A stretch of 64,000 nucleotides of DNA from G965215055 sp965242685 (lineage in GTDB: Bacteria; Pseudomonadota; Gammaproteobacteria; UBA4575), in assembly GCA_965242685.1 (NCBI GenBank), contig OZ251487.1:62001-126000 (forward strand), read 5' to 3'. This document shows, in pieces, positions 16,372-26,600 of the stretch. Position 1 is the stretch's first letter. Each line of letters starts with the position of its first letter. Made by a program: the position numbers and the translations under genes. Below the pieces are notes generated by a model, which saw only the letters and a list, made by a program, of their open reading frames with translations, did no database searches and was not told where the DNA came from.

Positions 16372-18978
16372 ATGAGCGGCAAAGAAAAACGTTTTCTTGA
16401 TGCCCTGGAGGCATTATTTACCGGTGCCGAAGTAGAGGGCGAGTCGGGCTTTATCAACCTCATGCGCATCAAGCGCGGCTACTTTCAATCCATTCGTCCG
16501 CGGCTGATGGAGGCGATAGACGCCCGTGCCGCCCCGGACACGGCCTTCCGCGAGGAATTGTTCGACAAACTCTACACGTTTTTCTCCCGCTACTTTTGCG
16601 AGAGCGGCTCCATCTACTTTCGTCATCTGCCGGCCTTCTCCAAGACCTACGAGCGCGTCTATGCCGACGGCGAAGAAGTCGCCCTGACGTGGAAGACCCG
16701 CGATCTCTACTACGTCAAATCCGACGTGCTGGTGAAATCCATGCCGGTAACGCTGCAAGGCGACCGCGGCCCTGCCGTACACTTCTACTTTGACGCCTCC
16801 GAAGTGGAGCACAAACAGAACAACGAACGGCGCGAGTTTGTCTTTGATTTTGAAGGAATTGAAAGAAACCTGGAAGGGAAAAGGGAAATCCATCTCAAAG
16901 TTTCCTACTCCAGGCGGGGCAAGAAGACCAAAACAGACGACATTCTGCGGCACGTCCGCAAGGCAGGCATCCGGCTGTCCGACAAAGACTTACACAAAGC
17001 CATCGCCGTTTTCAAACGCCAGACCGAGGCCGACTACTTCATCAACAAAGACGCCGGCGGTTTTTTACGCCAGCAATTCGACCTGTGGTTATATCAATAC
17101 ATGTTTCAGGCGGAAACCGTCTTTCAAGAAGACCGCCTTGCGCAACTACAAGCCATTCGGGACACCGCCTACGATGTCATCGACTTCATCGCCCAGTTTG
17201 AAGACGAATTGCGGAGGGTATGGGAAAAGCCCAAGTTTATCCGTGCCGTCCACTACGTGGTCACGTTGGACAAACTGCCCGCCGATCTGCTGACGAAAAT
17301 AGCCAGGCACCCAGGCATTCAGGCACAGATACAGGAATGGCGGCAACTCGGCCTGGCGGACGAGGCCTTTACCCGAAATTCGATCACCGATAATGCGATC
17401 ACCGATGCCGACCACCAGTACCTGCCCCTCGACACCAAGCACTTCAAAGACTTGGAACAAGCCATCCTCAAGGCACTGGGCAACCTTGACGAGGTGCTGG
17501 ACGGCGAATTGGTGCACAGCGAAAACTGGCAGGCACTCAACACCCTGCAAAGGCGGTACAAAGGCAAGGTCAAATGTATCTATATTGACCCGCCATATAA
17601 CGCACCGTCTAGCGAAGTTATCTACAAAAATGGATATAAACACTCTACCTTTCTCTCACTCATTTGCGAAAGGGTACTGCTTAGTAAGTCGTTTATGCGT
17701 GAGAACACTGTTCATGTCATGGCTATAGACGAGAACGAGCAGGAAAGAATTGGCATACTTTTGAAGTCTATTTTTAGCGACATGGAACATACGATAGTAA
17801 CTATTGTTAGTAATCCTTCTGGGCAACAGGGAGATAATTTTTCCTATTGCCATGAATTTGCCTACTTTGCTTACCCTAATAAGAAAAGAATCATCGGGCT
17901 TGAAAATAGAGAAGAAAAGCCTGATGTCAGACCCCTGCGCGATGTGTCAAAAGGAGACCATCTAAGAACAGATGCCCGTAATTGTTTTTATCCAATTTAT
18001 GTCAAAAATGGAAAAATTGTAGGAATAGGGGATGTTTGCTCTGATTCGTTTCATCCTTCTTCAGCAAACGTCCAACGTAGCGACGGAACAATCGAAATTT
18101 ATCCTATTGATTCTCAAGGCAACGAACGCAAGTGGGTTTTTGCGCGAAACTCTGTGGAAGACATTATCGACGAATTGAGTATCGAACATAATAAAAGTCG
18201 TGACATTTGGGATGTTATAAGAACGAAGTCAAAATTTAATTACAAAACTGTTTGGACAGATAAAAAATATTCTGCTAACAGCAATGGCACAAAATTACTG
18301 AATAACATTCTTACAAATAATACATTCAAATTTCCAAAGTCTATTTATACCGTTATGGAATGTGTCAAAGCAGCTATGGGAAGGAGCACTAATGATACCG
18401 TCCTCGACTACTTTGCCGGTTCCGGCACTACTGCTCATGCCGTCATCAATCTCAATCAACAAGACGGGGGGAGACGCAAATACATCCTTGTGGAGATGGG
18501 CGACTACTTCCATACCGTTTTGCTCCCTCGCATTAAGAAAATCGTTTACTCCAAAGACTGGAAAGACGGCAAGCCGGTATCGCGTGAAGGGGTGAGCCAA
18601 TGCTTCAAATACTACACGCTGGAACAATACGAAGAGACCTTGCGAAAAGCCCGCTATGAAGACGGCGAACAACTGGAGCTGGACAGTCAAAAATCCCCGT
18701 TTGAACAATACGTATTCTTCGGCGATGACAAACTCGCCCACGCCGTCACACTGTCGGCGGACGACACGCTGGAGATCAACCTGCACGACCTCTACCCCGA
18801 TCTCGACGTGGCCGAATCCCTGGCCAACATACTGGGCAAGACCATCCGCACCCGCACCGAAGACGCCGTGACCTTCACCGACGGCGGCACCGAAAAGATC
18901 GACCCCGCCACCATGACCGAAGAACAAAAACAACACTTCCTCTCGCTGCTAAAACCCTACCTGTGGTGGGGAAAATAA
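16372..18978 (+). CDS. Type III-like restriction-modification methyltransferase (Mod)
   Basis: An 868-aa adenine-specific methyltransferase, longer than typical type III Mod (about 550-700 aa) owing to an N-terminal region of some 350 residues. Catalytic motif IV (YIDPPYN, about residue 404-410) comes before motif I (DYFAGSGTTAHAV, about 680). That is the beta-class order used by type III Mod proteins. The stretch between them, normally the target-recognition domain, is encoded by visibly AT-richer DNA (about 17590-18400) than the rest of the gene, pointing to a swapped specificity module. It is the first gene of a five-gene operon, with the next start 7 nt downstream and the Res subunit at the far end. 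Confidence 0.92.
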   Translation: MSGKEKRFLDALEALFTGAEVEGESGFINLMRIKRGYFQSIRPRLMEAIDARAAPDTAFREELFDKLYTFFSRYFCESGSIYFRHLPAFSKTYERVYADGEEVALTWKTRDLYYVKSDVLVKSMPVTLQGDRGPAVHFYFDASEVEHKQNNERREFVFDFEGIERNLEGKREIHLKVSYSRRGKKTKTDDILRHVRKAGIRLSDKDLHKAIAVFKRQTEADYFINKDAGGFLRQQFDLWLYQYMFQAETVFQEDRLAQLQAIRDTAYDVIDFIAQFEDELRRVWEKPKFIRAVHYVVTLDKLPADLLTKIARHPGIQAQIQEWRQLGLADEAFTRNSITDNAITDADHQYLPLDTKHFKDLEQAILKALGNLDEVLDGELVHSENWQALNTLQRRYKGKVKCIYIDPPYNAPSSEVIYKNGYKHSTFLSLICERVLLSKSFMRENTVHVMAIDENEQERIGILLKSIFSDMEHTIVTIVSNPSGQQGDNFSYCHEFAYFAYPNKKRIIGLENREEKPDVRPLRDVSKGDHLRTDARNCFYPIYVKNGKIVGIGDVCSDSFHPSSANVQRSDGTIEIYPIDSQGNERKWVFARNSVEDIIDELSIEHNKSRDIWDVIRTKSKFNYKTVWTDKKYSANSNGTKLLNNILTNNTFKFPKSIYTVMECVKAAMGRSTNDTVLDYFAGSGTTAHAVINLNQQDGGRRKYILVEMGDYFHTVLLPRIKKIVYSKDWKDGKPVSREGVSQCFKYYTLEQYEETLRKARYEDGEQLELDSQKSPFEQYVFFGDDKLAHAVTLSADDTLEINLHDLYPDLDVAESLANILGKTIRTRTEDAVTFTDGGTEKIDPATMTEEQKQHFLSLLKPYLWWGK

Positions 18979-18985
18979 TCATAGA

Positions 18986-19339
18986 ATGTCAAATACTAAG
19001 GAACGCTGGGATCGAGCCAAAGAACCGGAATTGCCAGTTCACAGGATACACGGCTACCCCGCAAAGTTTCCAGCGTTTATAGTGACCGAGAGCCTGGCCG
19101 AGGCAAGGAGCAGGGGAGTGAAGGTCAAAAAGGTTGCGGATGTGTTTTGCGGTTGCGGGACGACCGCCGTAGAAGCAAAGCAACATAACTTGGACTTCTG
19201 GGGCTGTGACGTAAACCCCGTAGCCGCGTTAATTACTCGTACAAAATGCGGGAAGTATACCGGTAAAACGCTTGAGAGGCATTTTATGAATATCAAGAAT
19301 TGCTTCTCAAAAACGCATGTAGGGGGGGGGGGAGCGTGA
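18986..19339 (+). CDS. DNA methyltransferase, N-terminal part, frameshifted at poly-G (probably phase-variable)
   Basis: This frame encodes 117 aa: a HGYPAKFPA start motif, SAM-binding motif I (VADVFCGCGTTAVEA) and WGCDVNP, then runs into VGGGGA and a stop just after an 11-G tract. The rest of the enzyme lies in another frame from the tract to 20217. A tract of 9 or 12 G would join them into one protein of about 410 aa (THVGGGGSVNERIKYW). The part alone has no target or catalytic motif and should be inactive, so the present state is OFF. Either true contingency switching or a homopolymer sequencing error would look like this. The ATG is 7 nt after the mod stop. Confidence 0.85.
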   Translation: MSNTKERWDRAKEPELPVHRIHGYPAKFPAFIVTESLAEARSRGVKVKKVADVFCGCGTTAVEAKQHNLDFWGCDVNPVAALITRTKCGKYTGKTLERHFMNIKNCFSKTHVGGGGA

Positions 19340-20217
19340 ATGAGCGGATAAAATACTGGTTTGATGATGAACACATTGAGGAGTTGTTGAGGCTTCGACA
19401 GGCGATATATGCAAGTGTGCACAAGACAAGCCCATATCGTAAGTTTTTCCTGTGTGCGTTTTCAAATATCTTAAAGCCCACCTCTCGATGGCTTTCAAAA
19501 TCCATCAAACCGCAGATCGATCCCAACAAGCGGCCGGCGGATGTTATGGATGCCTTTGCGCGTCAATTTCATAAGATGACGAAGGCCTACAAGGATAGTA
19601 TGCCGCATAACTTCTCTAACCCCTCTCGGCGGGGCATGGGTAAACAAGTATGCGTTGGCGATTTTTTGCACGTCGACGCGCCGTCCGATGTTGATTTGAT
19701 TGTGACCAGTCCCCCGTATGTTACATCCTACGATTATGCCGCCCTGCATCAGTTGTCGTTGCTTTGGCTTTTTCCTATGCATGATTATCGTGAGCTGCGA
19801 AAGTCTATGGTAGGGAATCACAATGATAAACTCGAATCCATCGTTTCTATGCCTGATGGTTCGGCAAAGCGTACCGTAACCAACCTAAAGGCAGTAGACC
19901 GAAGTAAGGCAAACTATGTCGCCAAGTATTTTTGTGACATGGATCGAGCCATCTCAAAGTGTTGGCGCGTATTGCGCGACGGTGGCATGGCAGTTTTTGT
20001 GATAGGCAATACCGCCTATCGCGGTGTGGAGATTGATAACGCCGGGCACCTGAAAGCATGTATGAACAATGTCGGGTTCAAGAACATTAAACAATTCACC
20101 CGCAAAACATCATCGAAAATACTGACGCCTTACCGGGACGCGCGGGGTCGCTTTACCAAGCGGGGCGGGCATAGAGACGTGTACGCCAAAGAGTATGTCT
20201 TGGTGGGACAAAGATAA
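19300..20217 (+). CDS. DNA methyltransferase, C-terminal part (catalytic SPPY region)
   Basis: The continuation of the previous gene. It carries the catalytic motif IV TSPPYVTSYDYAALHQL and later RDGGMAVFVIGNTAYRGV, typical of N6-adenine/N4-cytosine methyltransferases of the HPYPAKF group, whose motif order is I then IV. In this frame the only starts near the tract are TTG at 19300 and GTG at 19336, both without a Shine-Dalgarno, so independent translation is unlikely. The tract-restored fusion is the natural product. The stop overlaps the ATG of the next gene (TAATG at 20215-20219). Confidence 0.85.
   Translation: MLLKNACRGGGSVNERIKYWFDDEHIEELLRLRQAIYASVHKTSPYRKFFLCAFSNILKPTSRWLSKSIKPQIDPNKRPADVMDAFARQFHKMTKAYKDSMPHNFSNPSRRGMGKQVCVGDFLHVDAPSDVDLIVTSPPYVTSYDYAALHQLSLLWLFPMHDYRELRKSMVGNHNDKLESIVSMPDGSAKRTVTNLKAVDRSKANYVAKYFCDMDRAISKCWRVLRDGGMAVFVIGNTAYRGVEIDNAGHLKACMNNVGFKNIKQFTRKTSSKILTPYRDARGRFTKRGGHRDVYAKEYVLVGQR
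19322..19332 (+). repeat. Poly-G tract (11 G) inside a methyltransferase gene
   Basis: Eleven consecutive G between the GTA codon of the N-terminal frame and the AGC codon of the C-terminal frame. Lengths divisible by three (9 or 12) restore a single frame, and 11 does not. Runs of this kind change length by slipped-strand mispairing and are classic phase-variation switches. Confidence 0.9.
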
Positions 20218-21962
20218 TGACGTCTGAAAAATTAAAGATTCGCCCTTATGCAAGGCTGCTCACTATGTTGGGAGACCAACTCATCAAAAATGAGCAGATT
20301 GCCCTAGTGGAATTGATTAAGAATTCCTACGATGCGGATGCTGATGAGGTTCGGATACGTTTTGAAAACTTCAACGAAAATATGTCGGTGAATACAGATT
20401 CCAGCATTGTGATAGAAGACAACGGCAGCGGTATGACTCCTGAAGATATACGTGAATCATGGATGAATCCGGCTACTCCAAAAAAGTATTCGGAGAAAAA
20501 GAAAGGTAAACGCGTGACGCCCTTGAAAAACAGGATAATTCAGGGAGAGAAGGGGATTGGCCGTTTTGCCATCTTGAAGCTTGGAAAGGACATTTCAATA
20601 ACAACCCGTAGTAGAGACTCTGACTTTGAATCGGTAATTCACTATGACTTCAAAGATTTTGATGATGATTTTACAACGGAGAAAGAGGAAGAAAAGGAGC
20701 TTTTTTTAGATCAACTTAGGGTAGATTATTCACGGGTCTCCCCGCCGGTAGTCATACCACAATCTCACGGGACTGTTATAGAAATAAAAGGCCTGAAAGG
20801 GGCATGGAGCGAGCGCCTTATAGACAAATTGCGTAGGGATATTTCCAGTTTGACTGATCCGGTTTCAAGGATCACTGGAGATAAAGCAAGTGATAACTTC
20901 GATATATCAATTATCTGTAATGGTAAAACTATATCCATAGAAGATAACGACGCAGAAGACTTGAAAGGGCTGATAGAGAATCAGCCTGTATTAAAAATCC
21001 AAGGGGAGTTTAATTCTAAAAAGAATGCTTTTATCTTTACGGAAGGTGAAGATAAAAATAATAAAACAGAGATAAAACTGAATGATCCAAAAATAACGGG
21101 TTTATGGGTATGGAGACAGCGTTTCAAAGATGAACAAAATGGAAACAGGAGGTTCCAGTGCGGGGATTTCAAATTTTATTTTTATATTTTTGATTTTTCA
21201 CGAGGCATATCTGGAAAACATGAACTTAACCAGAGGCAAAAAAACTTGCTCAAAGGGCACAGAATTTACCTTTATAGGGACGGGGTCCGAGTTTATCCCT
21301 ATGGCGACCCCGATGATGATTGGTTAAACATAGATGTGACTCGGGGAACGGGTAGGGCGGGAGATTCTTTTAGTAACGACCAGTTAATTGGCTGGGTTGA
21401 TATTTCTCAGCAAGGCAACCCGGATCTGAGAGACAAAACCAATCGAGAAGGCCTGATAGAAAAGGGAGACGCGGCTGATGATTTCATGTTTCTTATCCCA
21501 ACTTTTTTATCCTATATCAAGCAATACCCATATTCGCGTTATCAGCAAAAGCAAAGAGACCGAAATGTAGCTGAGATTGTGCGTCAGAAAGTTGTGGCTA
21601 GTTATCTGGCCGAGCTGAAGGCAAATCTTGAAAAAAGAGGGGACAAACAGGGAACCCGTGAAGTTGCAAAGGTAGAAAAAGAATATCAACGAGAAAAGGA
21701 TTTCCTTATTCATCGGGCTGAGACAACTGAGGATCTGGCGGGTGTCGGCCTGTCGGTCGAAATGACATCCCACGACATCATGCTGATGATGGGTAGGGTC
21801 AACGATATAGGCAAACGAATTGCCAAGTTGTCCAGGAATTCAGGCGATGAAGAAATTCAGCGACAAGCCGATATACTGGTGGGGGTCTTATCTCAAATTA
21901 CAGACGGGATGCAGAATGTTCAAAGTCTTTTTAAATCGTCCAAAAGGCGGAAAAATCATTAA
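20217..21962 (+). CDS. GHKL ATPase (MutL/MORC-like) with histidine-kinase dimerisation region, N-terminal part
   Basis: 581 aa. An N-terminal Bergerat-fold ATPase has all boxes: ALVELIKNSYDADADEV (N box), IVIEDNGSGMTPED (G1) and GEKGIGRFAILKLG (G2). A long middle region follows, then a charged helix (KANLEKRGDKQGTREVAKVE) and a histidine-kinase-like helix GVGLSVEMTSHDIMLMM with a candidate phospho-His at about residue 518. The frame stops shortly after SLFKSSKRR. The missing kinase ATPase domain is encoded immediately downstream in the -1 frame (see 21968-22417). GHKL proteins of the MORC group are known from restriction loci. DNA here is clearly AT-richer than mod or res. Confidence 0.85.
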   Translation: MTSEKLKIRPYARLLTMLGDQLIKNEQIALVELIKNSYDADADEVRIRFENFNENMSVNTDSSIVIEDNGSGMTPEDIRESWMNPATPKKYSEKKKGKRVTPLKNRIIQGEKGIGRFAILKLGKDISITTRSRDSDFESVIHYDFKDFDDDFTTEKEEEKELFLDQLRVDYSRVSPPVVIPQSHGTVIEIKGLKGAWSERLIDKLRRDISSLTDPVSRITGDKASDNFDISIICNGKTISIEDNDAEDLKGLIENQPVLKIQGEFNSKKNAFIFTEGEDKNNKTEIKLNDPKITGLWVWRQRFKDEQNGNRRFQCGDFKFYFYIFDFSRGISGKHELNQRQKNLLKGHRIYLYRDGVRVYPYGDPDDDWLNIDVTRGTGRAGDSFSNDQLIGWVDISQQGNPDLRDKTNREGLIEKGDAADDFMFLIPTFLSYIKQYPYSRYQQKQRDRNVAEIVRQKVVASYLAELKANLEKRGDKQGTREVAKVEKEYQREKDFLIHRAETTEDLAGVGLSVEMTSHDIMLMMGRVNDIGKRIAKLSRNSGDEEIQRQADILVGVLSQITDGMQNVQSLFKSSKRRKNH

Positions 21963-21967
21963 AAATT

Positions 21968-22417
21968 GTGCCGGTTTTAGACAAAATTCATCAGTTGTAT
22001 GAAAGCTTGTTGAAAAAGAAAAACATTGTCTATGAAAAAAATGTACCCCCTGGTTCTCCACTCGTTGCCGATACCACTGACGGCGTTGTGATGCAAGTAT
22101 TGATAAACCTTTTCGACAATGCCTTATATTGGCTGGATGCGGTAGAGACGAAGGGCAAAGAGATACTTGTTACTGTAAACGGTGACCGGGGAGAGCTAAT
22201 TTTTTCGGATAATGGCCCGGGCATAGATGAAGAAGATCAACCTTATATTTTTGACTCTTTTTACTCCGGGAAAGGGCAGGCGGGTAGAGGGCTTGGTCTT
22301 TATATTGCCCGCCAGTTGTTGGAGAGGCATGACTACCGCATATCTCTTGAATGTGGCAAACAAAAAAAGCTCCCCGGTGCCAATTTTGTAGTTAGCTTTG
22401 TAAAGGAAGACCGATAG
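21968..22417 (+). CDS. Histidine-kinase ATPase domain (C-terminal part of the preceding gene, frameshifted)
   Basis: A 149-aa frame opening with GTG and no Shine-Dalgarno. It contains a complete HATPase_c core: LINLFDNALYWLDA (N box), LIFSDNGPGIDEED (G1) and GRGLGLYIARQLLERH (G2). The residues before it in this frame (SLKIVPVLDKIHQLYE) continue the preceding protein smoothly if one A is added to the A5 run at 21951-21955, or if ribosomes slip by -1 there (GAAAAAT). So the ancestral product is one protein of about 730 aa with two GHKL ATPase modules. It could be a real decay mutation, programmed slippage or a read error. Its stop overlaps the next start (TAGTG). Confidence 0.8.
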   Translation: MPVLDKIHQLYESLLKKKNIVYEKNVPPGSPLVADTTDGVVMQVLINLFDNALYWLDAVETKGKEILVTVNGDRGELIFSDNGPGIDEEDQPYIFDSFYSGKGQAGRGLGLYIARQLLERHDYRISLECGKQKKLPGANFVVSFVKEDR

Positions 22418-23604
22418 TGAATATTGAAGAGTTGATGTCGGGAATTGCCGTTGTTATTGACGATGCTTATGGTCGGAAAAACGGTGACGACAAGGACACA
22501 ATTTTTGAGTTGGTAGAAAAGATAGAAGACAAATGGAAAGTACCTTTTTACACAACTCATGAAATTCCATTCGATAAAAAAATCTGTCGTAATCTTCTTC
22601 AATCCGCAAGTTTCATATTATTGGATTGGAAGCTGTGGCCAGGCAGGTCAGCAGAGTTGGAACAGGAGGGTATTGCAAATAATATCCGCTTTCTTGAGCA
22701 GGCAAAAGAGTGTTTTGTGCCAGTTTTTATCTTCACCAATGAAAGTAAGGATGATGTCATCGATAAACTTGGTGATCTTTATGATAAAGAGAATCCGAAA
22801 AAGAACTTTATCTTTATAAAGGGAAAGATTGAATTGGCGTCAGGAGGATTCTCCGAGCCAATAAGAGCATGGCTACAGGGAAACGCCTCGGTTTATACGC
22901 TAAAAACTTGGGAACAAGCATTTTATGAAGCAAAGAGAAATCTTTTCAGCACTATGTACGACAAAAATCCGGATTGGCCGAAGATTTTTTGGCAGTGTTA
23001 CGAAGACGATGGGGTAGACCCAAGCTCATCCATGACGCGTCTCGTCAATGATATCCTATTGGGTCGGATTGAGACCGGTATTTTTGAAAAAAAATATCTC
23101 GGTTCAGAGAAGGAAAATCTTGCTATAGATAGCGAACATATTAAATCAATAATAGAGGCGGCAAGTTTTATAAAGGGGGAAAATTTACCGGAAAATGAAA
23201 TAAGAGCCGGAGATTTGTTTAAGCCAACAGATAGTAAGTATTATTTTCTGAATATTCGCCCTGATTGTGATTTGATTCCGAGAAAAGAAGGAATAAAGAG
23301 AGATGGTGTTGAATTGTATTGCATAAGAGGGGAAGAAATTCAAGCTAGTAAAAAAAGACGTTCTAATGAAGGGGTATCTGAAAGTATTGTATTTCCTGTG
23401 TGTGGAGGCAAAACCATCAAATTTAAGTTTAAAAATCTACAACAGAAGAAGTATTCGGAAATAAAAGGTTATCGTCGTGTTGGACGGCTCATCCATCCTT
23501 ACATCACAAGAATTCAGCAAAGCTACGCACTTTATCTTCAGCGTCAAGGGCTTCCTCGAATACCGGAGGAAGCAATAGAAACAATAAAAAAACAAAAAGC
23601 CTGA
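22417..23604 (+). CDS. Receiver-domain protein of the restriction locus
   Basis: 395 aa starting with GTG inside the previous stop codon. The first 120 or so residues look like a response-regulator receiver: acidic pair D15-D16 in VVIDDAYG, phospho-acceptor candidate D70 in FILLDWKLWPG, and a Thr after strand 4 in PVFIFTNES. The larger C-terminal part is not a recognisable DNA-binding output domain. It contains YFLNIRPDCDLIPRKEG and a basic tail. It is the obvious partner of the upstream kinase. I do not recognise the C-terminal domain, and a role as adaptor to Mod/Res is only inferred from position. Confidence 0.72.
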   Translation: MNIEELMSGIAVVIDDAYGRKNGDDKDTIFELVEKIEDKWKVPFYTTHEIPFDKKICRNLLQSASFILLDWKLWPGRSAELEQEGIANNIRFLEQAKECFVPVFIFTNESKDDVIDKLGDLYDKENPKKNFIFIKGKIELASGGFSEPIRAWLQGNASVYTLKTWEQAFYEAKRNLFSTMYDKNPDWPKIFWQCYEDDGVDPSSSMTRLVNDILLGRIETGIFEKKYLGSEKENLAIDSEHIKSIIEAASFIKGENLPENEIRAGDLFKPTDSKYYFLNIRPDCDLIPRKEGIKRDGVELYCIRGEEIQASKKRRSNEGVSESIVFPVCGGKTIKFKFKNLQQKKYSEIKGYRRVGRLIHPYITRIQQSYALYLQRQGLPRIPEEAIETIKKQKA

Positions 23605-23613
23605 CGATGGAAA

Positions 23614-26600
23614 ATGACTGATCCCCTCCTCGAACCCATCAGCCAAACCCTAAACTATGGCGACTTGCCGGAAACCTGGCGGGTGCCGGAGATCGAGCGG
23701 TTTTCATCCGCCAAGACATGCTACGACTATCAGACGGATGCCCTGAAAAATGCGGCGCGGGTACTTTATTTCTACTACGGAAAGGGCGAAAACGATTGGC
23801 AATCCACCGAGCCTCAGGAGGCCGACGACCAGCGTAAGCGGGACTTTGCCGGTTGGTACAATTCACACATCGGCGGCTTTACAGTCAGGCAATACGAAAC
23901 CGAAGCAAAAAGGCGAAACCTGGAGGAAAATCCAGTGTTTCGGATCCTGTCCGAATTTATTTCCCCCGCACAGGGCGACGAGATTCCATATCGCCAGCTC
24001 ATCAACCGCATGTGTTTTTGGATGGCGACCGGCAGCGGCAAGACGCTGGTGATGATAAAGCTGATCGAGTATTTATATAGACTCAAGGAACGCCGTGAAA
24101 TTCCGCCCCACAATATCCTCATCCTTGCGCCTAGCGACCACCTCATCGGGCAGATTCGTCGCACCGTCGAGGAATTTAATCGGTTTGGATTGAGCATAAA
24201 CATGGTGCCGTTGCGCAACGTCGGCAAGACGCATCAAGTACGGCTCGACGACCATGCCACCGTCTATTATCACCGCAGCGATAACGTATCCGACGTGCAG
24301 AAGGAGGCCTTGATCGATTATCGGGAGTATGAGAACGGCGGCAAATGGTACGTGCTGCTGGACGAGGCGCACAAAGGCGGCAAGGAGGATTCCAAACGCC
24401 AGGCCTATTACGCCGTCCTTGCGCGCCGCGGGTTTCTGTTCAATTTTTCGGCGACGTTTACCGACCCCGAAGACATCGTGACCACCGTCAAAAAATATAA
24501 CTTGGAGGAATTCATTACCAAAGGGCACGGCAAGAATATCTATCTGAACGAAAAGGAACTGGATGCCTTCCGCAACCGGAACGCGGAGATCAACCATAAC
24601 GAACGAAAGAAGATCGTCTTGAAATCGCTCATCACGCTGGCTTGCGTGTCGCTTCAAGTAGACAAGCTTCGCCGTGCTACGGGCCTGGAAGATCTTTACC
24701 ATCGGCCGCTGATGCTGACGTTGGTCAACTCGGTGAATACCGACGTTGAAAACGAACGCAACGACCTGTGGGCGTTTTTTCAGACCCTGCGCGAGATCGC
24801 CGCGGGTGAAATAAACGATTCGCTGTTTGAAGGATCGAAAGCCGAACTGATTGCCGACTGGGACGGTGCGCAGCTTCTCTTCGCCGCTGCCGGCAATGGG
24901 CGTCGTCTCGGCATCGATCACCCTCTCACCCAAAACATGACGCCGACGAAATTGCGTAAGGCTATCTTTCTCAGCGAGGCAAAGGGGGCGTTACAGCTCA
25001 TTTGCAGCGGCGACAATAAAGAACTTGCCTTTCAAATGAAGAACGCCGCCGCCCCGTTTGCGCTGATTCGCATCGGCGATACCTCCAAATGGCGCAATCA
25101 ACTCCTTGTCGGCTACGAGGAAACCACCGCGCTTCGGGAACACTCGTTTTTTGACGAGCTGGAGCAGAGTCCGATCACGATCCTGATGGGATCGCGTTCA
25201 TTCTTTGAAAGCTGGGACTCCAATCGCCCCAATGTCATCAACTTCATCAACATAGGCGGCACGGAAGCGCGAAAATTCGTCGTTCAATCGGTCGGCAGGG
25301 GCGTGCGCATTGAGACGCTGCCGGGCCGGCGTAATCAGCTCGCCTCTTTACTGGATAGAAAAGAAAAAACAGCCGCCCAACCTCATCACGACAGGATGCG
25401 GCTACCGGAAACAGAGAAACGGATCATCCAACCTTATCGCGATGAGGTGCGGCTACCGGAAACATTGTTTCTTTTCGCCACCAACCGTGCGGCGGTCAAA
25501 TCCGTCCTGGAAGGGTTGCAACCGGACAAAAAGAGCGGCGTTTTTGAACACGTTGAAGGGTTTGAAAAATCAAAGAGGCCGCGCATTGAAGGCAAGGAGA
25601 TGCTGCTGCTCGTCCCCGTCTACAAGGATAGGGATGCGCCGGACACGGCACGTAACCGTGCGGAATTTGCCATCGGCGATGACACGTTGGACAGGTTAAA
25701 CAAGTGGCTTAAAAATACCTCCAATGCGGTACTGGCGGTGCGCGACAACCTTGTTCCCGGACAGATAAAAACCTTGCGAGAGATGGCGCGGGGGGAAGGC
25801 GTCCAGCACAGTGCCGAGAAGGAATATGCAAGTCTTCTCTTTCTGCAAGGCTGCCTGCTGTCGCACCTGTCGAAGACCGACCAGGTTGCCGACAAGGTGC
25901 GCGAACTGGACGAGGGCAAAGACATCGTTCACTTTCGCCGGATCGGCGTGCAACTCGATGAGGAAAATAGAGCCACCTTGCAGGGCAAGATCAAAAGCGT
26001 TGCCAAAGGCGCCGCCTCCGAAGAACAAAAACGGAAAATGGCGGGCCGATTTTCACAAGGCGAGATCGGCGAAAAAGAATATCAAGAATATATGAGTAGG
26101 AAAAGCGAGGAATCATTCAAGGGGCTGAAGATCAAGAACGTTGCAGAGCATTACTACCGGCCGGTCATAATGCGCAAAGAAGGTAAAGCCGACTTCATCA
26201 GACATATCATCGGCACCGAAAGCGAAGTGAGATTTATCGAAAAACTTGAAACGTGGCTGAAAACCAACACGCCGCCATGGGACGCCTGGATGTTCAGTAA
26301 AATTGACGAATCTCTGGATGAAGTACATATCCCTTACTATGACGGCAGTACCAATGAATACCGCCGATTCTTGCCGGACTTCATCTTCTGGATGTGCAAG
26401 GGCCGGGAATACCGGATCGTCTTCGTTGACCCCAAGGGTACGGAACACACCTCCTCCTCTCGCAAAATAGACGGCTATCAGAAATTGTTTGAAGACGCCG
26501 GCACACACAGGGAGTTCGACTATCGGGGAATACAGGTAAGCGTGCATCTTATAATGTTCAACGAAAACCCGTCTTCCGCGCTGGATCAATACCGGCGTTT

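Noticed and set aside
24073..24933. 286-codon minus-strand frame over res
   Set aside because: Antisense shadow of helicase motifs, with no recognisable protein features.
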